Source of the DNA: Liolophura sinensis
Taxonomy: Eukaryota > Mollusca > Polyplacophora > Chitonida > Chitonidae
NCBI RefSeq assembly: GCF_032854445.1
Contig: NC_088300.1
Location: forward strand, 58,874,984 to 58,938,983
Direction: 5' to 3'
DNA: 64,000 nucleotides
Shown: positions 23,201-35,200 of the stretch, in pieces
Position numbering within the stretch: position 1 is the stretch's first letter
How the letters are laid out: every line of letters starts with the position of its first letter
Notes under the pieces: generated by a model
Seen by the model: the letters and a program-made list of their open reading frames with translations, nothing else
The model's database searches: none
What the model was told of the DNA's origin: nothing
Translations under genes and position numbers: made by a program

Positions 23201-26200
23201 GTGTATACAGTGGGGGTATGGTATACTCACAGAATGATTCTCGTCTGGACAGGTGACCCCATTTCTGGTACTTGGGGACAAACTGGCTGCAAAGGAGCGT
23301 AATCTGCTGCAAAACCATTCCTGCAAAGAAAACATGACATCCAACAGGATGTTAGGTTACCCTGCTAAAGTTAACTGTAAACAAATCTACTGTGTAATTT
23401 GCTGTATTTTTCATCTGAGTTTAGGATACAAAAATGCACTTTCAGAAGCAAATATAGGTCTTAAAACTTTCCGACACGACCAGTTACATTTTTGTAAATT
23501 AATCAAACTTTCCCCAAAAAACTCTTAAGTGTCTGAAAAAAGTGGATAAATCAATCTAAATCAACAAAATCTGTCATTTAAAAAAATTCTCAATATTAGA
23601 TGAAATACATCACTTATCAACTGACAGCTTTAGTATCCAATCAAATCAATTGCATATCAAGACTATTTCAACTATAAAATGTGTATGATGCCAATTTATA
23701 TTACTAGAGGAAACTGGGCTGAGACAAGGAAAACCAGTGATCATGAGTTTAGTGATCATGACAATGGCTCTTCAAGGCCTTCTCCTGACGATGCTAGAAT
23801 GGTATGATGATAAAATTGTCCACGATAAAATTGTCCAGAATCAATTGATTCTGGTCCAAAATAACTGTGACATCATGGACAAAAACACTGTGAACTATAA
23901 ACAGTCTCACCTGTAAGCGACACTGATATTTCTCACTTGATCAACAGCTGCTTTTCATAAACATCAATACATATATTATCATTACTTTGGATTGTTCTTT
24001 TTGGGCTCAATTGTACATGTATACTGATACCAAAACCACTTTCTATGAGACAAGTTGGAAAGGTTTGTTTGTAATAAAATCTTCCTTGGGATCATCACTT
24101 GCCAGACTTTCATGAAGATTTGCAACGGTTCTCATTTGTGTGATGTCAGTGATGATCTCATTCTGAGGAATCAAAGAGTCAGCCGAGGATAGATTGCTGA
24201 TGAGGATCACAGACTCTTTGGAGTTCAGGGCACGCATCTCCTCCTCAGAACAGATGGTGCGGTTCAACTCCTGACCCTCTGTGGGCTGTAGAGACTTCCA
24301 GCTGGGCAAAGACCTAAAACATGTACCAGTGTAACAAAGACCTGAAACATCTATCAGTGTAACAAAGACCTGAAAAATGTACCAGTGTAACAAAGACCTG
24401 AAACATGTATAAGTGTAACAAAGACCAGAAACATGTATCAGAGTAACAAAGACCAGAAACATGTACCAGTGTAACAAAGACCTGAAACATGTATAAGTGT
24501 AACAAAGACCTGAAACATGTATCCTCACAACAAAGATCTGAAACATGTATCAGCATAACAAGGACCTGAGACATTTATCTGCATAAAAAAGACTTAAAAC
24601 ATGTATCAATGTAACAAAGATCTGAAACATGTATCATTGTAAAAATACATGAAACATGTAAATATGAGGTCATGACCCATGGCCACAACATACATGTAAT
24701 GTGTGCTACATTTCTTTCTTGGCACAGCATTATGTTTTTACACAAAAAACATGATCTTGCAAATTAGCTAAACATTCTGTCACAATAACTGTATGATGAA
24801 ACAAATACTCAGTTGGGGAAGAAATTGCTGGATCTCCATGTAACATTACACCTTATTCCTAACTGATTCATATCCATACGTTTTATTAACAATTAAATAA
24901 GAGTTGTGTTTGGATGCAAGTACTCTATGTTATTTCAATGATTTAAGACTGGCCAAGTGCAACAAAAGATTAGACTGATGCAATTCAAAAAAATATTTAT
25001 TAAAGTCCAGTGTTTGTAATAGCAATATTATGAATAGCATTAATATCCAAGGTAGTTTAAGATCTTCATCAGTGGTTCATTAAACAAGACTTAACCTGGA
25101 TAAAGCTGTGTTTCAGTTTACCTGAGAAAGCGGTTGATGTCATCATCTTTGGCCCACATAGCACTGATGATCCTCTTCTCATCCACCTCCAGCTGTACAA
25201 TACCTGTGGGCAAGACATGGAAATATCTAAAATACCATCAAAACTTTGACATAAATTGTTATAGACAAATATATAGGACTTGATTTTCTGGCGCAGATGT
25301 CTTCAGACAACAGCCACATTTTCACAGAAAAAAAAATGCAGGAAAATAAACCTGTTGGAATCTTAACATTGCCTTACAATTGCTTTTCTGCACAAAACTG
25401 ATATAAAATCGTTCTCACCATCTACATGTACCCTAAAGGGTATTATTCATTTTATCCAGAGGGTCTTTAAAGTGAAAATCTGAAACCAGGTTTTGTACAC
25501 TGGATAATGTTACCTCTATAGGCAGAGTGGCATGTTTCCCTGTACTCCTGCAAGATGTTACAAATCATGTTCAAGAACTGGTCAGCATAGTCAGGTAGAT
25601 CCAACATCAGCCCGTGTAACTTCTGAATGTTCCTATCCACAGTCACTGTGCTCTGTTAGCCAGGCAAAGTCAAAGACAAAATAATTATGATATTAATATA
25701 TTAATATACCTATGGGTCATAGGTTACTTATGCTTATCAAAATCAGTCTGGAACCTTCCAGTAAGTCCATATATGGATGAAATTGAATTTATTATCCAAA
25801 GAATTTGAAGAAAATGGCTTCTCTGCTCAAGAGAACATAAATGCTTCACCAACTTTTATAAACAAATATGCGGTCTCTAAATTTTTTTAAAACCGATGGA
25901 GACAAACATGGTACCACCATTACAATAATCCTCTGGTCAAGCTGACCCAACAGTAAACATGGCAGAATGTTAAGTACATCATACAGGTACATGTACATAC
26001 ATAACACATTGTAAGACTTACCTGTAACAGAGGTCTGGTCACTCCAAGCTCCTTCTGGGTTTTCTGGTCAATTGTGTTTCTGAGAGCATCAAAGCCTGTA
26101 AACCAATGATGGTCAGTTTTCTAACAACGATTCCAAGTTTTTCATGTACATATTTGTACTTCACAGCACATGAACAGCATAAAGGTACGCTAATACACCC

Positions 26201-29200
26201 ATTTATTAATTCTGATTCTGAGTTAAGTAACTTTTGTTTTGTACTAGAGATGAGGCTGGTATTTGGATTTCAAGTATGACTCAAATTTTAATTCCCTTCT
26301 ATGAAAACTCAAGTGGGCTAGGTACTTTTTTCTTTTTGCTCGGAGTCAGATCTTGTTTTCAACAAGCATAGTCATGACGATTTTGAAGGTCATCCCAACC
26401 ATCAAATGTGGTATTTTAAATAATATCAATATGTGTTGGACATGTCAGACTCTGCATTTATTTGAAATGTATAAAAGAATACCAGCAGCACTGTGGTGAG
26501 TATAACCCCTGAGAGGAATCTTCATGGGTGTTGACGATAGGTATAGGTATGTGGTTACCATGACAACCCCGCAAGTGGATGAGTATGTCCAACACAAATG
26601 GAAACTTTATGAGGAAAATGGAGCTATTGCCCAGACACGGAATCATATCTATTTATATAGAATATACAGGGGAAATGGCAATCTGGTAACCATGACAACC
26701 GTGCAAATAGACAAATGTGAGTTGCGACACATCATCATCTGTTTACGTATGTATCCACCAAAAATTAAATCTCTATGTCGAAAACTGATGGAGTTATAGC
26801 CCGGACATGAAATCCTATCTATTTACATAGTATATATAAGAAAATGGCTATCTGGTTACCATGACGCCTGCACAAAAAGACAAATGTGAGTCTCGACACA
26901 TCGTTATCTGTGTATATATGTACCAAGAGTTAAAACTCTACGCAGAAAACAGCTGGAATTACAGTCCAGACACTAATACAGACACACAGACGGACACACA
27001 GACAGACGGACAGACAATCGCTATAACATAATACGCTCCACCTTATGGCAGGGGTGTATAAAAACCAAATGAAAATAAAACTGAAAGAAATATGAAACAT
27101 TATGTGAATTACATAAATTAGTACCAGTAATGTTACACCAGTGCAAAACATAAAGCATGCAATCATCTCATTAAGTTTAACATTGGCAATGCAATGCTGA
27201 AAAAAAACAGCCATATCAAAGCATCTGTGAGCAAACCATGATTCAGAGGGAGATCCAATAGTCTAATGGAGCAAGAGAAGGTGCATTAGCTGATCATGGC
27301 AACTGGCAACTTCAGGAATTAAACAATGTTATATGTAGCTGATCATGGCAACTGGCAACTTCAGGAATTAAACAATGTTATATGTAGCTGATCATAGCAA
27401 CTGGCAACTTCAGGAATTAAACAATGTTATATGTAGCTGATCACGGCAACTGGCAACTTCAGGAATTAACCATATATAAAGTTAATGAGCACTGATCTCT
27501 ACACACCTCAAAATTATGTGTCAGTAAAACTAATTACCATCACAAGTGTTGGCATAAAAAGTATCATTTTAATCAATTTATGTGCTTCTAAAAAGTACTT
27601 TCACATACCAAATTTAGAATGGGAAAATCAGTAAGATCACAGCATATTGGTCACATGACAAGAGCATGACAGTTATACAAAAGCTTCAAAATTTTATAAT
27701 TTAAAGCACACTGTTATTATCTTTTCATCTTCATAACAGCAATATTACCCAGGGTATTAAAATCTAAGATTTCAGATTTTCTTCACTGGTTCTCAGAACA
27801 AATATTGTATTTTACCTTAAACTTTGGCCTGAAAAAAAAGGCACTTTCATAACCACAAAAGGCCTTAAAATGATACTTTGAAACCAACATTTTAGTTTTT
27901 CCGATAAGAAATAAATCAAACTTCACAAAAAGCTCTTAAATAGCTTCTACTGGTAAAAGTTCTACCAATGACCTCCCTCAAATTACAGCCTATTTTTAAT
28001 TAATTCACACAGCAATCTGTTAATTTCAACAACTACTAAATCTACAAATATGACATCCATTATTCTCACAATTAATGAAAATTCCACAATATTCACTGAA
28101 TGTTATATCTGAAATAATATAGAACTGCGTGATTAGCTGAAAACAGGACCTTGTTAACACAAACATGTAGATAAGTATATAAACAACCAGCTAATGAATA
28201 TTTCATAATGCCTCTCTACCAACGTGAAAACTGTAGAATTACCTGAATCTCGGGGACTGCCTATTGTAAACAAAATGAAGATTACATGACTGATTACTGA
28301 AGGACACTTTGCGGTCACAAACCATGCATTGTCAATGTGCCAGACCACGCACAGCTGTGCATACATCATTCAAAACATTCAACAAAAAAGCCAGAAGAAG
28401 CTAATGATGAAAAACACTTACTGATATCTGACAGACAGCAGCGTGAAACACAATGAATAAATAATTAACATAAAAAAACAGGCAAAGTTAAGACTTTTTC
28501 ATTTCAGAATGACTGACAAAAATGTTCCAAATATCACATTGTGTCTTGGTAAGAACACAATATAATTGCTCAAGATCATGTGCGCTTGTGTAAGGTCACA
28601 TGTGTGCTTATGGACGATAACATGTGTGCTTGTGCACGATGACACTGTGCTCTCGTAAGAAGATGATATGCTTGTATAAGATCACACATGTGCCTTCATA
28701 AGATCATGTGTGCTAATGTCAGCCATGTGTTTGTGTAAGATCACACATGTGCCTGCATAAGATCATGTGTGCTAATCTCAGACATGTGCTTGTGTAAGAT
28801 CATACATGTGCCTTCATCAGATCATACATGTGCCTTCATAAGATCATGTGTGCTAATGTCAGCCATGTGTTTGTGTAAGATCAGACATGTGCCTGCATGA
28901 GATCATGTGTGCTAATGTAAGACGTGTTGGTGTAAGATCACACATGTACTAATGTGAAGATCACATGTGCACTTGTGTAAGATTACACATGCTTGTGTAA
29001 GATCATGTGTGCTTGTGTAAACAGATATGTGCTGAGGCGACACTCTCAGTAACATTTACAGTACATGCTTTTCAAATTTGCTGCAAGGTTCCATTAGAGT
29101 GTATATAGCACCAGCACATAAATATGTACGTATCTTCTTAAACACACTTGCAACTTTATATGTCAGATCAACTTATTGGGTAACAATAATTGTGAAGTCA

Positions 29201-32200
29201 ACAGCTCAATCAACAAGGCTGAAACAGATTTATTTATTTATTTACATATTGGGTTGCTGTTCAACGCCATATTTTAAAATCTTTCACTCATAAGATGGTG
29301 ATCAGTTTTATGGGTGCAGGAATACAGAGTTTTTGAGGTAAACCACTGACTTTTAACAAGTTACAGACAAACTTTCCCACATGTGATATTCAGATATGCA
29401 CACCATACTGATGGGAGACAAGTGGGTTAAATAAGATGAGTATGGAACATTCTGACAGATATCGTTTTGAAAATATATAATTGTTATGTGAGAGATGTAA
29501 CAAGAAATATTTATAAGATCGCAATATCACAAAAAAAAGCATATACATCATTTGATATGTAAGACAATTTGCTGAAAGAAAACATATTTTTCAAATCTAT
29601 GTTTAAGAACACTAAAAAAATGCTCATCAGGACAAGCAACACAACTGACTTTCATGCAAACTTCAAAATAAAACAAACTTATTTTTAATAGCATAAAGAT
29701 GCCTTCAAAATAAAACAAACTTATTTTTAATAGCATAAAGATGCCTTCAAAATAAAACAAACTTATTTTTAATAGCATAAAGATGCCTTCAAAATAAAAC
29801 AAACTTATTTTTAATAGCATAAAGATGCCTTCAAAATAAAACAAACTTATTTTTAATAGCATAAAGATGCCTAACTTATTTTACAAAGAGAATGTTCTTG
29901 TTATTCTGCTATATTTCTTTAACCTCTACAGTGTCTCTTATTTTAGCTTGGGTAGTGAAAAGAACCAAATGTATCTCTGTAATTAAGTAAAAGAAATTAT
30001 GTTTTGTATTTTTTCTATAAAATGCAGTATGTATTCCAGTCTACAGGTAAGTCTTCAGTGCTAAATGTAGTACATATATCAATTTAATTTTTATCTGACT
30101 GATGATGTACATGCAAGGACATATGACAAAAATCTTTCTTAACTCTCTTGCAAATGTAAAGAGTATTATCTAAATCTTTATTGTGTCCAAAAAGAAAGAA
30201 AGAAGAATAATTGGTCTTTGAATCATTCAAAATATTTAAGAAGGTGGCAAAAACAAAGTTAAAGCTAGCAACATGAACACTGATTAGAAAAGAACTGAAT
30301 GAGATAGGCACACAAAGGATATGATGATATGAAAATCAAACAGCACACAAAGAGAAGTAAATTGATACTGATGAAGCTATAATAGAACAACAGCAAACTC
30401 AACAACAGAGAACTTACTGCCTTCTTCATCTGCCTCTACAGGTACAGAGCAATCATAAAACAGGTGAGAAAAAATCATTACTATTGACGTGTAGAAAAGA
30501 AACAAAAATTCTTCTAATGGCCTATAGAATGGAATTCTTGACCTTTCCTTGTTTGGATGTCTTAATGCCGATAGTTTCATCCTGGCTAACTTCCATCAGG
30601 GGAAACAAAAACACATCATCGTTGGAACAAAAATAAATATGGTACTTTTCATTCCTTTCTAATTTCCAATATCTATTACAATAATAAGACACATACGCAA
30701 AATAATGATTATCTTGCTGGAAACGTAATAAAAGTGATGAGTAAATGAAAGAGGATTCAATATTTATACCATGATGTTCATGATCACTGAAAGTGGTTCA
30801 GATGAAAGAACTGATCGTTGTTTTAGACCACATTGTCATCATTTTAGACATACTGTGGTGATTGAATGAAATGACAATGGGTTTTAATTATTATCAGTTT
30901 TCCATAGATAACATCTAAGAGAATATGTGACAAATAAATCACCTGAATGACCTGAAATTTCGACCACTTTTGGTGGTGTAACGTACAGTTTCCAAGAAGG
31001 ATATCACCCAACATTCCAAATCAACATCAAAACATCTTTCTACATTTATCAGAGCCCTCACAAACTGGGAAAATGAGCAACTTGGTCTTGGAATAAATTT
31101 TAGATCATTTACACTGGAAGAATATTGCTTTCATAAAATTGTAACTTTCAGAAAATCATATCTATAAGTATGAACATTCAGAATAATTCAGCAGAATCTG
31201 TAGGAAAGTTTTTAGGTCAACAGCCAGTAAATGGTCTGTCAATTGTCATGGTGTTCATAAATCTAGGTATGAATTTTGTTCTGTAGTTTTTATTATATTT
31301 CTGCTGCATTTAAAAGTGTGTGCATTGGAATATCACACAAATTTAGCACTTGTTATGTTATCATTTAAAGGTACTTTCCGGGTCAGAATTTATTAAATAA
31401 CTAGTACTGGAGTACATACGGCTCCTCAAAGAAAGTGTTCAAAACAAAGGTTGTTGCCCTGCATGACTTGAAAGTGAACATGAATGTGTCTTACCACACA
31501 AAAGAACAGTTACTTTGCAAAGTGTTGCATCAAGAAAATATAAACCTTTTCAGAACAGCCTTCCAAATAAAAAAGGTATTCAGGCAATTGTAAACAAACT
31601 TGTCAAAGGATTGTTTCCCTCCCATGAATAAGACTGTAACTTGAAATACTATGCCTTCATATTGTGCTACTGGTACACATATTATCCACTGATGATGGCA
31701 AAATGAAGTGCTAAAGTAATGAGCTATAATGAGCCTTTTGTTTTCTCCAGGGTCACTCTATTCATTTTTTAAACAAATGTTATTTGTATTAACTGCATAA
31801 TCATAAGAACTGTGAGTGGCTTGTAGGATAACAACGCTATTATTTTGACAGAAATCAAATAGGGCCATTTTGCACCGCAAAATATTTTATTTATTTATTT
31901 GATTGGTGTTTTACGCCGTACTCAAGAATATTTCACTTATACAACGGCGGCCAGCATTATGGTGGGTGGAAACCGGGCAGAGCCCCGGGGCAACCCACGA
32001 CCATCTGCAGGTTATTGGTAGACCTTCCCATGTACAGCGACCGCACGTTAACATATTTCTATATCATGCAAATTTAGCCCTTTCAATATACAAAAAAAAA
32101 AAACTTGCCAATATGAATAAACCGGTTTGGTAAAAGGTATAACAGACTAGACATCTCATGTACAGGTAACAAATTCCCACTGTGGAGAGTATAAAAGATT

Positions 32201-35200
32201 ACCTTTGGTAGCACTGTCAATACTGTTGGTCACTTGAAAATGCACCTGCACTAAAAACACCTGCTGGACAAACTCCTTCACAAACAGCTGGAGACTAGAA
32301 GACCTGTAACAAGAACAGCAAACAACATGTCCAGTTCATCGTCAGTTTTACTCTCATTAAGGACAGTACAGATATATAAACAGCATGTTGAACACTTTCT
32401 CACTGTCAGAAAGCAACCTCATTTAGCAGTAGTCGAAATGTTTCACAAAAATTAATGCTGATGACCTCAAAATATTTAAATATTTAAATTTAAATACCGA
32501 TGAGTTCAAAGTGGAGATATTTGCGATAAAAATTTTACCCTTATGGTTACATTTCATTCAGATTACCAGATTTAAGTTAGGACAGGAATTAATACAAATT
32601 TACTGTTAAATTGAAATTTGCTATTAACAATGATTACCTGAACCCTTGGCAATTTGAAGAGTGAAGAAAACCAAGATAATGTTTATACAGTATTTTTTTT
32701 ACATTTTTAAGAGTTTAAATTTAAGGGGTGTGGTCACTGTGACTTCAAGTCCAGCTCATGCTGGCTTCCTCTTCGGTCGTACATAGGAAGGTTTGTCAGC
32801 AACCTGTAGACTGTCGTGGGTTTCCACCGGGCTCTGCCCAGTTTCCTCCCACTGTAATACTGGCCGTCATCATATCAGTGAAATATTTTTGAGTATGGTG
32901 TAAAATACAAATCAAATAATATAAATAAATAATTAATTAAACATTTAGTCTTTCTGATATATGCAGTGGTGCATTAAGCAGAAAGATGTTTGAAAACAAA
33001 TTTCCTGAAGAGGAAGGTCAGCAAATATGTACTATACACTGTAACTCAAGTTGGTTCCATAGTCTTAATCTCAAGGCTTTTCCAAGCCCAAATGCACTAA
33101 CCCTTGATTCTTCCAGGCTTCTCAAGGCCTGGAAAAGTTTCCTTCAAATTCCAGGGTTTTCAAGGTTCCAAGGCCCCATATGAACCCTGTCACACAGTTT
33201 ATGAAACAGCTATTTTTTATATCAATTTAATCTAAAGCATAATTTTAATGTTTAGTTGTATATTCCTTATTGTAAATATGTATAAATTTTCATATTTATA
33301 AGTCAAATATGACTGCGCAAAATAGATCCCTGGAAGAAAAATAATCCTGAAATAGCTCTACCTACCCAGAGCGATTTGAACTGCTCATGGCTGCATCAAT
33401 TTCTTTTATGAATGACTGAAGGGGATTGAAGATGGCTGAAATAAAGTTCATGTGTCATGGTTAATGAATCCAGAGGACTTTTCCGAACAGAAAATTAAGA
33501 CTAGTCTCACTGAAATCCTATACCTGAAAACAATCTGTGGAGGAGAATAGTCAACATTACAATGCAAGGTAAAACCCTCACCCACCCCAAATGTCATTTT
33601 CCCCATTACTGATTAATCTTCATCTCGACCATAGTCTTCGACTTCATCACTTCTAACTATTTCAGTTTTCCGTAATCAACACTTTAGATTTAAATGATGT
33701 TTGACAACTGCTTCTTTTTCTGTAGTAATTTACAAAGGTTCACTAACTGCATTTAATTGCTAAAAAACACATATTTATATATGGTATAACATTGAGTCTT
33801 AAAATCTAGTTATAGTTTGTACAAATGAAAATGTTTTGAGTACACACCAATCAAATAAATACATAAATTCTACCAGAACTTTAAGCAAAAATCTTCAATT
33901 ATATTTAAACTCCAGATTCTGTTAACTGCAAGGAAACAGTTGAATACAATTAACACACCTGTGATGTTATCAGCTCCAGGCTTACAGACAAACTGAGGAC
34001 TGCCAATGTCCATTATCATACGGGATCCGCCCACCACATCATCCTGAGAGTACAGAAACATCAGGTCAGCAACCATGTACCCATAAATCTTGTACATGTC
34101 ATGCTACAAATGTTACATACACAATGTAGACGTTAGTTACATCAAAGTTTTATTATTAAATGACAAACCATGAATTTGCACCTCTAACTACCGGTATATG
34201 GTAGTCTAGGAGTTCAAAATTAAAAATGCACTACCAGGTAGCTACCTGAAGGGAAAACAAGATTCATTGTAAGCATAAGAAAGGCTTGTTATCCAACAGT
34301 CATCTCTTTTGTCCTAAATAATATAACATTCTCAAAACCTGAAGAGGATGAGGAATGGAAAAACTTGAAATTAGAAAGAAAATATCTTATAAAGTAAGGA
34401 TTAGATAAGTTTAATCAAACCAATAAACTTTTATCTGGACAAAAAGTTGAGACCAACCTAACTCTTGAAAATGTAAAGATATATAATCCTAACTTACTGG
34501 ATCATAATGCCTCTGTTCTCGCAGGTAATTATTCATGCTGATTGCATGGGAAGAGGCATCAAATCTAAACAAAGCTGGCTGTGATAGGAAAAGTAAACAT
34601 AGCATTATGATATTAATTCAAGCATTCCAGTTCCTTATACTGTGAATATTTAAAAAGTTATCTACAAGTTATTTCAAACTTCATGTATTCAACATAAAGG
34701 AAGTAACATTCCATTTAGTACTTTATCAGACCAAAAGGCTTTGCACTGTTACTGAAAGTTTTCTGTTTGATGAGTTGAAATGAAGTTATATTAATTACAT
34801 AATCTTTTCAAACCTTTTTAGGTCGTGTTGATCTTTTCCTGGCAAAATATGTGCCTATATCCTGACTGGGCTCATCAAAGTTGTTGGGTGTTTGTTGGCT
34901 GTTGGCTGCAGTGTTTGCGGATATCCAGGTAGTCTCCTAGCAACAACTGAAGCTGAGGTTGTAACAGAGAAGAGACTAATCAGTGAGAAACCACATCATA
35001 TGTTTGATCAAAAATTAATCAGGCGTTAGTAAATAGATTGTCTAATGATGATGATGGCAGTTGCTTTCGAATCAATCACTGTTAATGAATCACATAGTGA
35101 TTCGAAGTCTTATAGTTATATGTAGTAGAAAGACCTGATACCAACACCTTTGTTTTTCCGCAAAGAAATTAATCAAACTTCAAAATAAACTCTTAAGCTA

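Noticed and set aside
28242-28255. 14-nt microexon-like segment in the large EXOC4 intron
   Set aside because: Flanked by AG and GT but not divisible by three, so it would destroy the frame.
29548-29862. 104-residue minus-strand ORF with repeated [14 protein letters not shown]-like units
   Set aside because: Entirely the 42-bp tandem repeat; intronic and without gene signals.
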